This document shows, piece by piece, positions 45,985 through 56,084 of a stretch of 64,000 nt of DNA (its first letter is position 1; each line of letters starts with the position of its first letter). Origin of the DNA: Rhizobium sp. AC27/96 (GTDB taxonomy: Bacteria > Pseudomonadota > Alphaproteobacteria > Rhizobiales > Rhizobiaceae); assembly GCF_001692325.1 (NCBI RefSeq), contig NZ_LXKN01000018.1:682001-746000 (forward strand), in the 5' to 3' direction. A model generated the notes under the pieces. It was not told the origin of the DNA. It worked only from the letters and a program-made list of their open reading frames with translations, and searched no databases. A program made the translations under genes and the position numbers.

Positions 45985-47175
45985 TCAAGCAGCCTTCAGC
46001 AGATCGCCATGCGGATCGAGGACGAACTTCGTCGCGGCACCCTGATCGAAGCTCTCATAGCCTTGGGCGGCATCATCAAGCGAAATGATCTTGGCGTTGA
46101 CGATATCGGCAATCGGCAACCGATCATGCAGGATCGCCTGCATGAGCTGCCGATTGTACTTGATAACAGGCGTCTGGCCCGTGTGGAACGACTGCGCCTT
46201 CGCCCAGCCCAGACCAAAGCGCAGCGACAGGCTGCCCTGCTTGGCCGCAGCCTCGGCGGCACCCGGATCTTCGGTGACGTAAAGGCCGGGAATGCCGATC
46301 GAACCGGCCGCGCGCGTAATCTCCATCATCTGATTGAGCACGATCGCCGGTTGTTCGCCGCCCGCATGACCGCGCGCCTCGAAACCAACGGCGTCGATGG
46401 CACTGTCCACCTCGTTGACGCCGACGACTTGCGCGATCATGTCGCCAAGGCGATCGCTCTTGGAGAGATCAATCGGCTCGAAGCCGACATTGGCCGCATG
46501 TGCAAGCCGATCCTTGTTGAAGTCGCCGATCATGACGACAGCAGCACCCAGGATGCGGGCGGAAGCAGCGGCAGCGAGACCAACCGGACCGGCACCCGCG
46601 ACATAGACCGTCGACCCTACGCCGACGCCGGCGCGAACAGCACCGTGAAAGCCGGTCGGCAGGATATCGGACAGCATCGTGAGATCGCGGATCTTCGCCA
46701 GGGCCTGATCGCGGTCGGGGAATTTCAACAGGTTGAAATCCGCGTAAGGCACCGTGACGTAGCGCGCCTGACCGCCGATCCAGCCGCCCATATCGACGTA
46801 GCCATAGGCGCCGCCGGCGCGCGCCGGATTCACCGTCAGGCAAACCCCGGTATCCTGCGATTTGCAGCAACGGCAACGGCCGCATGCCACGTTGAACGGC
46901 ACGGAGACGATATCGCCGATCTCGAGCATCTCGACATCGATGCCCTTTTCGATGACCTGGCCGGTGATTTCATGCCCGAGTATCAGGCCGGGCATGGCCG
47001 TGGTGCGTCCGCGCACCATGTGCTGGTCCGATCCGCAGATATTCGTGGAGATCACCTTCAGGATCACGCCATGCTCGATGCGGCGGCCATCCGGCGCCTC
47101 CAGTTTCGGGTCGTCGATATCGCGAACCTCGACTTTGCCGGGCCGCATATAGACCACGCCTCTGTTCCCAGTCAT
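45985..47175 (-). CDS. fdhA: glutathione-independent formaldehyde dehydrogenase
   Basis: Zinc-dependent medium-chain dehydrogenase of 396 aa that oxidises formaldehyde to formate with tightly bound NAD, as in Pseudomonas putida FdhA (about 398 aa). The catalytic zinc region is TNICGSDQHMVRGRT with GHEITG downstream; the structural zinc cysteines are in CGRCRCCKSQDTGVC; the Rossmann motif is VAGAGPVGLAAA. The ATG at 47175 follows AGGAGG. A cobalamin riboswitch lies about 240 nt upstream on the same strand, with no other intact gene between. Confidence 0.9.
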   Translation of the reverse strand: MTGNRGVVYMRPGKVEVRDIDDPKLEAPDGRRIEHGVILKVISTNICGSDQHMVRGRTTAMPGLILGHEITGQVIEKGIDVEMLEIGDIVSVPFNVACGRCRCCKSQDTGVCLTVNPARAGGAYGYVDMGGWIGGQARYVTVPYADFNLLKFPDRDQALAKIRDLTMLSDILPTGFHGAVRAGVGVGSTVYVAGAGPVGLAAAASARILGAAVVMIGDFNKDRLAHAANVGFEPIDLSKSDRLGDMIAQVVGVNEVDSAIDAVGFEARGHAGGEQPAIVLNQMMEITRAAGSIGIPGLYVTEDPGAAEAAAKQGSLSLRFGLGWAKAQSFHTGQTPVIKYNRQLMQAILHDRLPIADIVNAKIISLDDAAQGYESFDQGAATKFVLDPHGDLLKAA

Positions 47176-47415
47176 GCCATCTCCTCCTTGGTTTAACGCT
47201 TGATCATCATTGCCCACAATTCCTCATGGGCATGTTCGGATCGGCCCGCTCCTCAACGGGCTGAACAACAGCAAATCGGTCACGGCGACCGCATCGGCGG
47301 CGCCCTGTCCGGCACGTCCATGACTGATGCGATATGGCGAGACGTGAACGGAGTGATCTTGCGGCCCCTCCCTTCGCCTCCCGATCGCCCTCCGCGATCA
47401 ATCGAGTCTGTCGTC

Positions 47416-47590
47416 AAGGCTGGTTTCCGGGCTTCGGACCTATCCCTCTGGATGGCCTCGACACCTTCCCGGTCAAGAGACCAGTGGCATTGGTCGAGAC
47501 TTTCGGTCCGCTACCGTTGCGGGGGCAGCACAGGCCTATGACCGGTTTCCCAATTATCCATCCGGACTCTATCCGGATGGCACCTTGAAC
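47416..47590 (-). ncRNA. cobalamin (B12) riboswitch
   Basis: Read on the minus strand the element shows, in order, the conserved blocks of the cobalamin riboswitch: AAGGTGCC (P1/P2 entry), GGGAAACCGGT, the core GCTGCCCCCGCAACGGTAGC, the B12 box GCCACTGG, CGGGAAGGTG and the closing CCGGAAACCAGCC. All blocks are present with normal spacing, so the aptamer looks intact. It would control transcription or translation toward lower coordinates, where the next intact gene is fdhA. Between 47176 and 47415 I see only short broken frames and one hairpin (GCCCG/CGGGC near 47252), so the original target may have been lost. Confidence 0.9.
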
Positions 47591-47717
47591 ATGTCCAGAA
47601 GATCACGCCCGGTGATGTGGCGCGCACAGGAAAACGACATCAGCGCCCTGTAGGACGACATGAAGCGTTTTCGTCTCGCATTGCCGTCCCAGCCGGATTT
47701 TGGCCCTGAACGGACTC

Positions 47718-48722
<1,005 letters not shown>

Positions 48723-48767
48723 GGGGTACTCCACTTCGGAATTTTATGAGGATGATGATGCGGGATG

Positions 48768-49652
48768 CTATTTGCCGACACCCTGGCTCAGGCCCTTGAT
48801 GAACTGCCGCGAGAAGATCACGTAGAGCAGGATCAAAGGCACCGCGCCGAGCGTCAGCGCCGCAAGCAGCGCCGGATAGTCGCTCAGAAATTGCCCAACG
48901 AACTGCTGGACGCCGAGGGTAACGGTCTGATTGCTTTTGCTGGGCGCCAGCACGAGCGGGAACCACAGATCGTTCCAGACAGGCAGCATCGTCAGCGTCG
49001 CCACCGCGGCAAGGCCTGGCTTGACGACGGGGAGTGCGATCAGAAAAGTGCGGAATTCGCCAGCGCCATCGATACGCGCCGCTTCCTTCAGTTCGGTGGG
49101 AACCGTGCGAAAATAGGCAACCATCAAGGTGACCGCGATCGGGATGCTCATCGCGGTATAAACGAGGATCAGCGCGGTCAACGTGTCGATCAGGTTCCAC
49201 GAGATCATGATCTCAAGGATCGGCACGGTGCCAAGGCGTATCGGCAACATGATGCCGACGATGAAAAGGCCGGCAAGTATAGGCGCGAGCCGCACCTTGT
49301 ATTCCACAAGGCCGTAGGCTGCGAGTGTCGCGGTGACGATCGTGAGTACGATCGTAACGACAGTGACAATCAGGCTGTTCTGATAGTTCAGAAGAAAATT
49401 GCCGCGCGTGAAGACGCGCAGATAGCCATCGATGCCGAATGTCTTGGTCGTCGGCAGGTCAAACGGACCGCCGAAGATCGCCGGCGTCGTCTTGAACGAA
49501 TTCATGATGACGAGAAGGATCGGGCCGATGGCGAGCAGGACAAAGAAGATCAGCAGCGCATGCACGACGATGCGGTCGGCGGTCCATGCCCGCCCATCTT
49601 TGCTTTTGCGTGCGGTGTGCACGGCCTTATCGTCGGATAATGTCATGGTCAT
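48768..49652 (-). CDS. sugar ABC permease, MalG-like
   Basis: Permease of 294 aa with about six membrane segments and a CUT1-type EAA loop (ELKEAARIDGAGEFRTFLIA). A GAGGAGG ribosome site precedes the ATG. It follows the MalF-like gene by 12 bp. Confidence 0.92.
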   Translation of the reverse strand: MTMTLSDDKAVHTARKSKDGRAWTADRIVVHALLIFFVLLAIGPILLVIMNSFKTTPAIFGGPFDLPTTKTFGIDGYLRVFTRGNFLLNYQNSLIVTVVTIVLTIVTATLAAYGLVEYKVRLAPILAGLFIVGIMLPIRLGTVPILEIMISWNLIDTLTALILVYTAMSIPIAVTLMVAYFRTVPTELKEAARIDGAGEFRTFLIALPVVKPGLAAVATLTMLPVWNDLWFPLVLAPSKSNQTVTLGVQQFVGQFLSDYPALLAALTLGAVPLILLYVIFSRQFIKGLSQGVGK

Positions 49653-49664
49653 GCCTGATCCTCC

Positions 49665-50606
49665 TCAGATCTGGTGGGGCTTCAGGCGGCGCTGGACGAG
49701 CCAGAAATAGATCGCAGTCACGACGAGGATGATCAGGAAGATCACCGTCGCAACCGTTGCACCGAGGTCGATATCGGCGACCTGCCCACTCGACCCGAAG
49801 AAGGTGCGATAGAACAGCGTGCCGAGAATATCGGTGCTGTAGTTCGGGCCGGGTGCTGCGCCATTCAATGCGAAGACGAGGTCGAAGCCGTTGAACGTCC
49901 AGATATAGGTCAGGATGACGATCAACCCGAATTGTGGTGCGATCAGCGGAAACTTGATACCCCAGAAAATGCGCCAGTTGCTGGCACCATCGATGCGGGC
50001 GGCCTCGACGATATCCTCGGGCACCGCAAGCAAGGCGCTGTAGAGAAAGATCATCGGAATGCCGACATATTGCCAGACCGACATCAGCGAGATCGTCGGC
50101 AGCGCCGTCAGTTCATTGCCGAGCAATGGAAAATGCACGAGACCCCAGAGCGGATTGATGATCAACCGCCAGATAAAGCCGACAATGACGACGGAGAGGG
50201 TGGCCGGAATGAAGAGCAGCGTGCGATAGACGCCTTCGGAACGGCGCAGCAGACCCGAGGTCAATAGTGCGGCCATCAACAGGCCGATCGGCACCTCAAC
50301 GATCAGGTGGATCGCGAAATATTCGATATTGTTCAGCAGCGCATTCCAGAAGCGAGCACTCGTGACGGGATGCGTGAACAGATAATAGTAATTCTGCAGT
50401 CCGACAAAGATACGCCCCGCAGAGCTTTTGGTATCGAAGAAGCTCATCAGGATGGAAAGAGCCAGCGGCAACACGGCAAAGGCGACATAGATCGTCAGAG
50501 CCGGCAAAACGAACAGCACCAAGCTGATGCGCGCGGTTGTTGGGCGTATCACTCGGAAGGCCTCCCATTCCTGTATGAACGTCGTAGATGCGAAGAGGGC
50601 CCGCAT
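49665..50606 (-). CDS. sugar ABC permease, MalF/UgpA-like
   Basis: Permease of 313 aa with about six membrane segments; EAA loop DIVEAARIDGASNWRIFWGI. It pairs with the MalG-like subunit and is separated from the binding-protein gene by 37 bp. Confidence 0.92.
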   Translation of the reverse strand: MRALFASTTFIQEWEAFRVIRPTTARISLVLFVLPALTIYVAFAVLPLALSILMSFFDTKSSAGRIFVGLQNYYYLFTHPVTSARFWNALLNNIEYFAIHLIVEVPIGLLMAALLTSGLLRRSEGVYRTLLFIPATLSVVIVGFIWRLIINPLWGLVHFPLLGNELTALPTISLMSVWQYVGIPMIFLYSALLAVPEDIVEAARIDGASNWRIFWGIKFPLIAPQFGLIVILTYIWTFNGFDLVFALNGAAPGPNYSTDILGTLFYRTFFGSSGQVADIDLGATVATVIFLIILVVTAIYFWLVQRRLKPHQI

Positions 50607-50643
50607 GTCTTCCCGCGAAGGACAACACGCAGGCCCAAGAGAT

Positions 50644-51909
50644 TTACTTCTGTGGCTTGTACCAGGAGTCGAGGCCCTTCTGCAGCTCGGCGGTGGCGGT
50701 ATCGGGCGTCAGCTTGTCGCTGGTCATCATCACCTGCAGCACACGCCAGATCTCGTCGTCGAGCGGAGGGTTGCCGGCACTCAGGCGATCGAGAGCGAGA
50801 CGCGGCGTAAGCTCGGCACCCTTCTTCAGATCGGCGAATTTCTGCGCCAATTCGTTCTTGTAGGTGACCGGCTTTGAGCCCATGGCGAAGAAACCAGGCG
50901 CCTCATTGACATAGAGCTCCTGAAACGCGGGGCTGGCGAGCCAGGTCAGGAATACCTTGGCGGCATCCTTATGCTTGCCGGCGGCATTGAGGCCGATTGC
51001 CATGTCAGGCATTTCCTGCAGATAGCGCTTGCCACCGGCAGTCGCCGTCGGCGGACCGAAGACGCCGACATTGAGGCCGGTTGCCGTCACCTGATTGATG
51101 TTCCAGGAACCATCAGGCAGGATCGCCGCGCGACCGATCGTGAACAGCTGCGTCATGTCGGCATATTGCAGGCTGGCCTGGCCATCGGGCATGAACGGAC
51201 GCCAAGAAGCGAAGGCCTTGAAGGCAGCAACAAAATCCGGATCCGTCAGCTTTTTCGTGCCGTTGATCAGACCCTGGCGGCCCTCCTCGCCCTTCCAATA
51301 GGAAGGACCGATATTGTAGAGGCCGTTATAGGCAAGCTGCCAGCTTTCGGCCGAGCCATAGGCGAGCGGCGTGTATTTGCCGTTGTCCTTGATCTTCTGA
51401 AGGACTGCGGTGAATTCATCCGCCGTCTTTGGCGGCTCAATGCCCAACTCCTTGAAGATATCGACATTGTAGTAGAAGCCGGCGAGGACCGCGGCAATCG
51501 GCAGGCAAAAGGGCTCGCCCTTGGCATCAGCCCAGGCCGCCTTCGATGTATCGCTGAAATCCTTGATCGGAGCAAAATCCTTCAGCGGCTCGAAATAGCC
51601 GCGACGGATCCATTCGCGGTTCACGTCGAATGGCCGGCAGGTCATCAGATCCGGACCAGCGCCGGCGTCGATCTGCGACTGGATGGCGGCATTGTATTCA
51701 TTGGTATTGATCGGAGCGAACTCGACCTTGATCTCCGGATGCTCCTTTTCGAAGGCCGGGAGCAGCTTGTCCTGCCAGACGGCAATGTCTTCCGTGCGCC
51801 AGCTTCCCAATTTGATCGTCACGGGATCCGCGGCAAGCGCGCTGCCGGCCATAAGTGCCAGGCCCAGCGACGCGACGGCGCCCTTGATGCATGCATGCTT
51901 CGAACGCAT
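50644..51909 (-). CDS. sugar ABC binding protein (SBP_bac_1)
   Basis: Periplasmic receptor of 421 aa. Signal peptide residues 1-27 (KGAVASLGLALMAGSALAA); the mature protein opens ADPVTIKLGSW. Family features include NTNEYNAAIQSQIDAGAGPD. The ATG at 51909 follows GAGGGGAG; the longer frame to 51966 lacks one. Divergent from the Gfo/Idh operon. A sugar or amino-sugar ligand is inferred from the kinase and SIS genes across the divergent promoter. Confidence 0.92.
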   Translation of the reverse strand: MRSKHACIKGAVASLGLALMAGSALAADPVTIKLGSWRTEDIAVWQDKLLPAFEKEHPEIKVEFAPINTNEYNAAIQSQIDAGAGPDLMTCRPFDVNREWIRRGYFEPLKDFAPIKDFSDTSKAAWADAKGEPFCLPIAAVLAGFYYNVDIFKELGIEPPKTADEFTAVLQKIKDNGKYTPLAYGSAESWQLAYNGLYNIGPSYWKGEEGRQGLINGTKKLTDPDFVAAFKAFASWRPFMPDGQASLQYADMTQLFTIGRAAILPDGSWNINQVTATGLNVGVFGPPTATAGGKRYLQEMPDMAIGLNAAGKHKDAAKVFLTWLASPAFQELYVNEAPGFFAMGSKPVTYKNELAQKFADLKKGAELTPRLALDRLSAGNPPLDDEIWRVLQVMMTSDKLTPDTATAELQKGLDSWYKPQK

Positions 51910-51997
51910 CTGAAATGCTCCCCTCTTTTTGTGCTTGGATTGCGTAGCGCCGATTGGCACTCGCAATGAACGACAAAAAGATACATCTCAATACAAT

Positions 51998-52060
51998 ATG
52001 TGACAAGAAGTTTTTTCTCTTCCCATTTTTGTCTTATGTGGTATTCATTTGTCGCATGTG
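51998..52060. promoter_or_regulatory. repeated motif in the divergent sugar-locus promoter
   Basis: TTTGTC-N2-ATGTG occurs twice as direct repeats 20 bp apart (52028-52040 and 52048-52060), and ATGTGACAA at 51998-52006 supplies the core on the other side. The 187-bp divergent region between the binding-protein and Gfo/Idh genes is otherwise AT-rich. The GntR-UTRA regulator encoded two genes downstream is the likely ligand. Confidence 0.45.
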
Positions 52061-52096
52061 ACGGTTGGCGATATTGGTGTCCAGGGGGTAGTTTTT

Positions 52097-53134
52097 ATGA
52101 TTGGCGTTGGGATCTTGGGGTCGGGCTTCATCAGCGATTGCTATGCGGATGCGCTTCTCGACGTGCGCAATGGCCAGCTGGTGGCCTGCTATTCGCGCAA
52201 TGGCGAGCGCGCCGCCGAGCTTGCCAGGAAATGGGGACCTGGCGTTACGGCCTATCAGGATATGGATGCGCTCTGCGCCGATCCGGCCGTACAGCTTGTG
52301 GTGATCGCGCTGCCGAACGAAGTGCATCTCGAAGCCGTCAAGATCGTCGCCCGTCACGGCAAGGCCGTGGTCTGCACCAAGCCGCTGGCGCGCACCGAAA
52401 AGGAAGCCGCCGAAATGCTGAAGGTGGTGATCGACGCCGGCATCTGGCATGGCTACGCCGAAAGCTCGGTTTTCTCGCCCAATATCGCCAAGGCCTATCA
52501 GATGGTGCAGGCCGGCGGCATTGGCGATCTGCTGACCATGCGGGCGCGCGAGGCCCATTCGGGACCGCATGCCCCGCATTTCTGGGACGCCGAGACGGCC
52601 GGCGGCGGCGCTCTGCTCGACATGGGATGCCATACGGTCGAATCGGCGCGGCATTTCTTCGGCAAGGACAATCCGGTCGTCGAGGTTATGGCCTGGGGCG
52701 CAACGCTTGCCCATTCCGACAAGACGACCGGGGAAGACACCGCGATTGCGCTTTTGAAATTCGCAGGCGGCCAGCTTGCGACAATCGAATCCTCCTGGAT
52801 CGAAAAAGGCGGCATGCAATTGCGCCACGAACTTGTGGGATCGGCCGGCCGCATCGTCACCGACAGCTCCGTCGGCCCGGTCTGGGGTTTCATTGAGAAG
52901 CCGGTCGGATATCTTGTGGAAAAGGCGAATGCCGATACCGGCTGGGTCTATCCCGTTCCCGAGGAAACGCGTGCTTATGGATTCTCGCAGCAGATGCGCC
53001 ACTTTGTTGATTGCTTTGCCGCTGGAACTCAGCCAGTGGAAACCTTCGAGGACGGCGTCGTGGTCAACCGCATCCTGGACGCCTGCTACCGTTCGATGCG
53101 GACGAAAATGTGGGAAAAGGTGACGATAAGCTGA
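52097..53134 (+). CDS. Gfo/Idh/MocA-family oxidoreductase
   Basis: NAD(P)-dependent sugar oxidoreductase of 345 aa. N-terminal Rossmann motif GVGILGSGFIS; the EKP-type motif reads CTKPLA (about 93-98), and the C-terminal domain begins near 125. The ATG at 52097 is preceded by AGGGGG. It likely oxidises the imported sugar or a derivative. The stop overlaps the next start by one base (TGATG). Confidence 0.88.
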   Translation: MIGVGILGSGFISDCYADALLDVRNGQLVACYSRNGERAAELARKWGPGVTAYQDMDALCADPAVQLVVIALPNEVHLEAVKIVARHGKAVVCTKPLARTEKEAAEMLKVVIDAGIWHGYAESSVFSPNIAKAYQMVQAGGIGDLLTMRAREAHSGPHAPHFWDAETAGGGALLDMGCHTVESARHFFGKDNPVVEVMAWGATLAHSDKTTGEDTAIALLKFAGGQLATIESSWIEKGGMQLRHELVGSAGRIVTDSSVGPVWGFIEKPVGYLVEKANADTGWVYPVPEETRAYGFSQQMRHFVDCFAAGTQPVETFEDGVVVNRILDACYRSMRTKMWEKVTIS

Positions 53135-53898
53135 TGGTCAGGATGGACGGCGCAGTCGCCCCACTTCAATCGGACTCCCCCGAACCGCTCTGGCAGCAGG
53201 CTGCCAAGGCGATTACCCGAGAGATCACAGCCGGGAAACTTTCGCCGGGCAGCCGCCTGCCGCCGGAACGCGATCTGATCGACCGGCTGGCGATCAGCCG
53301 CGTAACACTGCGGCGCGCCTTGCAGAGCCTGGTCAGCAGCGGTGTGCTGGTGTCCTCTCATGGCCGCGGCTGGTATGTGGCGACCGAGGCTCATCAGGAA
53401 TTCCCGCAGACGCTGGAGTCCTTCAGCGAGACCGCAGCCCGGCTCGGCCTCAAGTCATCGTCGGAAGTCCTGAGGGCCGAGGAAGCCTCGGCCACGCTCG
53501 ATCAGGCGGAGGAGCTTTCGATCGCCCCGGGCTCAAGGCTGTTTCACCTCGTGCGTATCCGTAAGCTCGACGGCGTACCCGTTGCTGTCGACAGCTCCTA
53601 TTTCCCAGCCCTGAGCGAATTGAACCTTTCGTCAGCGGATTTCGGCTCGGCCTCACTCTTTCGCCTGATGAGTGACGCCGGCATCGAACTCAGCCGGGCA
53701 GAATCGACGATCGAAGCGCAGGAGGCGGATCTGGTGACCGCCAAGCATCTGGGGATCGAGGCCGGAATGCCGATCCTCACCATGTATCAGCTCATCGAAG
53801 ATAGCGCCGGAAAGCCGCTGATATCCTCGACCATACGCTATGCCGGCGATCGATATCGCCTTCGGACCTCCTTCAGCCGCGTCAAGACAGGCGGATAG
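53134..53898 (+). CDS. GntR-family regulator with UTRA domain
   Basis: Regulator of 254 aa: winged helix at about 20-85 (LPPERDLIDRLAISRVTLRR) and a UTRA effector domain at about 105-250 (ISSTIRYAGDRYRLRTSF end). UTRA regulators of this group often sense amino-sugar phosphates. The one-base overlap with the Gfo/Idh gene indicates coupling; it should control both halves of the divergent locus. Confidence 0.88.
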   Translation: MVRMDGAVAPLQSDSPEPLWQQAAKAITREITAGKLSPGSRLPPERDLIDRLAISRVTLRRALQSLVSSGVLVSSHGRGWYVATEAHQEFPQTLESFSETAARLGLKSSSEVLRAEEASATLDQAEELSIAPGSRLFHLVRIRKLDGVPVAVDSSYFPALSELNLSSADFGSASLFRLMSDAGIELSRAESTIEAQEADLVTAKHLGIEAGMPILTMYQLIEDSAGKPLISSTIRYAGDRYRLRTSFSRVKTGG

Positions 53899-54026
53899 GC
53901 TGGGGGAAGGAAGGATCAAAACCATGGCAGGGTGAAGCCTGCCTTCGCAACAATCGACGACGGATTGCCGCTGGCGCCTTGCGCCTGCGGAAGGCCTCGT
54001 TTTGTCTATAAGCAAGGAGAGACCAG

Positions 54027-55031
54027 TTGCCCAAAGGATATATCCCGCTCGCAGAAGCCCGCGCCGCACAGGCCGACGCTCTGGCCAAAGCCATCGCTGC
54101 GATTTCAGCAGATATTGAGCTTTTGCAAGGTCGCGGCGTCCTTGAAGGCGCAGGCCCCATATTTCTCGGCATCGGCGCAAGCTTTGCCGCGAGTGCGGCT
54201 GCCGTGTGGACGCTGAGGAGCCGTGGTATTCACAGCTGGCGTCTCAATGCCGGCGAACATCCGCTTCCCTTCCCTGCCACTTCCCATCCGCTGATCGGCG
54301 TTTCGCAGAGCGGCAAGAGTTCGGAAACGCTGGCGACACTGAATACGGTCGAACAGCGGCTGCGCTTCTCCGTCGTCAATGCCAAGAACTCTCCGATCGA
54401 GGAAACCTCTGCTGTCAGCATATCGCTGGGCAATATCCCGGACAGCTATGCCTCCACCATCGGTTATACCGCGACGATCGCTGCTCTCGGCATGATCGCC
54501 GAAGCCTGGGACGGCGGCTCGATCGATGCCAGCTGGCCGGCGGTTTCCGATGCCCTTCGCGCTGCGGAGAAAAACCTCGCGAGCCGGGTAGCCAGCCTGA
54601 TCGCCCCGCTGCAAACAGCCCAATATGTCGATTGCGTCGGAGCCGCGCCTTCGGTGGGCTCGGCTGAGGTCGGCTCTCTGTTGCTGCGCGAGATCGCGCG
54701 CATCCCGTCGACAGGCATGTCCACACGCCAATATCTGCATGGCGCGATGGAATCGGCCGGCCAGGGCGTTCACATCATCTTCGGCGAGGAGCGCGAACTA
54801 CAGCTTGCCCAGAAGCTCGCCCGCGCCGGTCACGACGTTATTCTCGTAAGCCCGCTCGATATCGATGAGGAAAACCACCTGGCGCATATCGCCATCCCCT
54901 CCCTCACGCCGGCGCAACGCCCTATTATCGAGGCATTGGTCATGCAGACCATTGCGGTCGAGACCGCGATCGCACGAGGGCTCGATCCCGACGCTTTCGT
55001 GTTCGAAAACAACGATACCAAAGTCGCCTGA
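54027..55031 (+). CDS. SIS-domain sugar isomerase/deaminase-like protein
   Basis: Protein of 334 aa with two SIS domains, resembling the isomerase half of GlmS and AgaS/FrlB-type deglycases. The substrate-loop motif is LIGVSQSGKSSETLATL (about 90-106), and the second domain has SAEVGSLLLREIARI. The start is a TTG at 54027, supported by AAGGAGA seven bases upstream; no ATG fits. It probably isomerises or deaminates an amino-sugar phosphate made by the adjacent kinase. Confidence 0.85.
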   Translation: MPKGYIPLAEARAAQADALAKAIAAISADIELLQGRGVLEGAGPIFLGIGASFAASAAAVWTLRSRGIHSWRLNAGEHPLPFPATSHPLIGVSQSGKSSETLATLNTVEQRLRFSVVNAKNSPIEETSAVSISLGNIPDSYASTIGYTATIAALGMIAEAWDGGSIDASWPAVSDALRAAEKNLASRVASLIAPLQTAQYVDCVGAAPSVGSAEVGSLLLREIARIPSTGMSTRQYLHGAMESAGQGVHIIFGEERELQLAQKLARAGHDVILVSPLDIDEENHLAHIAIPSLTPAQRPIIEALVMQTIAVETAIARGLDPDAFVFENNDTKVA

Positions 55032-55043
55032 AGGGGCTCGGAT

Positions 55044-55943
55044 ATGACGGATTGCCTGCTTGCGCTCGATATCGGCGGCACCAAGACCCATCTGGTCATC
55101 GAGGATATCCACGGTGCGCGTCTCCTCGACACCGTCCTGCACAGCCGTGAATGGGATGCCGAGCCGGCGGACCTTGCCGCTGAATGGATTGCGGAGCGTA
55201 TCACGCCGCATATCCCGGCAGGCGCACGCGTCGCCGCCATGGCCTTCGGCGCCCAGGGCATCAACCGGGCCGAGACGGCAGAGGACCTGCAAAAGGCCCT
55301 TGCCGCTCATGGCCTGCGCGCAAGTATCGTCAACGACGCCTCCCTGATCGCGCTGGCCGCCGGCTTTCCCGACGGCATCGGCATCATCGCCGGAACCGGC
55401 GCGATTGGCGTCGGAAAAGACGCCTCCGGGGCGCATCTGGCAACCGGCGGCTGGGGGCCGGTGATCGGCGATGAAGGTGGTGCCGCAGCCTTGGTGCGCG
55501 AGGCCACCCGCGCGGCACTCCGCGCCCTTGATGAGGGCAAGCCCGACGACGGTTTGCTCGGCGCGCTGATCGGCGACTTCGGAGTTGCCGATGCCGAACG
55601 GCTGACACGCAAGGTCAATGACGAGCCGACATCGGAGAATTGGGCGCCGCATTGCCCGGCCATCTTCGCCGCCGCCGCCGCCGGTTCGGCGCTGGCCGCT
55701 AGCGTCATCGATGAAGGCGCGCAATATCTGGCAGCGTTGGTTGATCAGCTACTGGCGCGAGGTGCTGTTGGAACAGATGTCGTTGTCGCCGGCAGCGTCA
55801 TCGTCAATCAACCGCCGCTCTTCGAAGCTTTCAAGCATCACGTATCCGCGCGGCATAACCATCTGCGTATCCACAAGCTGACGATCCCACCTGTCGAGGG
55901 TGCAGTGTTCCTCGCACGTCGGGCGTTTGAGGAGGTTAAATAA
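55044..55943 (+). CDS. BadF/BadG-type sugar kinase (N-acetylglucosamine kinase-like)
   Basis: ASKHA-fold kinase of 299 aa: phosphate-binding DIGGTKTHL at 9-17, a second loop GIIAGTGAIGVG (about 113-124) and GGWGPVIGDEGGAA (about 134-147) as in N-acetylglucosamine and glucosamine kinases. It follows the SIS gene after 12 bp. Kinase, SIS protein, UTRA regulator and CUT1 transporter together suggest amino-sugar use; the precise sugar is not known. Confidence 0.85.
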   Translation: MTDCLLALDIGGTKTHLVIEDIHGARLLDTVLHSREWDAEPADLAAEWIAERITPHIPAGARVAAMAFGAQGINRAETAEDLQKALAAHGLRASIVNDASLIALAAGFPDGIGIIAGTGAIGVGKDASGAHLATGGWGPVIGDEGGAAALVREATRAALRALDEGKPDDGLLGALIGDFGVADAERLTRKVNDEPTSENWAPHCPAIFAAAAAGSALAASVIDEGAQYLAALVDQLLARGAVGTDVVVAGSVIVNQPPLFEAFKHHVSARHNHLRIHKLTIPPVEGAVFLARRAFEEVK

Positions 55944-56050
55944 AGGCGAGGCTCAGCGCAGCTTCGCCTGCCGATTTGGCGAACAGAAATGGTCTTCTGC
56001 CATGATTTTTTGGGCGGACGTGAATTTCCCACTTGAGCCGAACCTAACGT

Positions 56051-56061
56051 CATACCGTATG
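56051..56061 (+). promoter_or_regulatory. MerR-type promoter dyad
   Basis: CATACCGTATG is a perfect 5-1-5 palindrome 24 bp upstream of the MerR start. A TTGAGC at 56033-56038 and TATGGA at 56058-56063 would be -35 and -10 elements 19 bp apart, the long spacing typical of MerR-controlled promoters. This suggests autoregulation. Confidence 0.45.
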
Positions 56062-56084
56062 GAAAAGTCCCGAAGGAGTTTTCG

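Noticed and set aside
47207-47401. Minus-strand frame of 64 codons between the riboswitch and fdhA
   Set aside because: No ribosome site and no recognisable product; it may be debris of a lost riboswitch-controlled gene, but this cannot be shown from the sequence.
47200-47541. Plus-strand frame of 113 codons between fdhA and the sugar ABC genes
   Set aside because: It runs antisense through the cobalamin riboswitch; its apparent coding pattern is explained by the conserved RNA.
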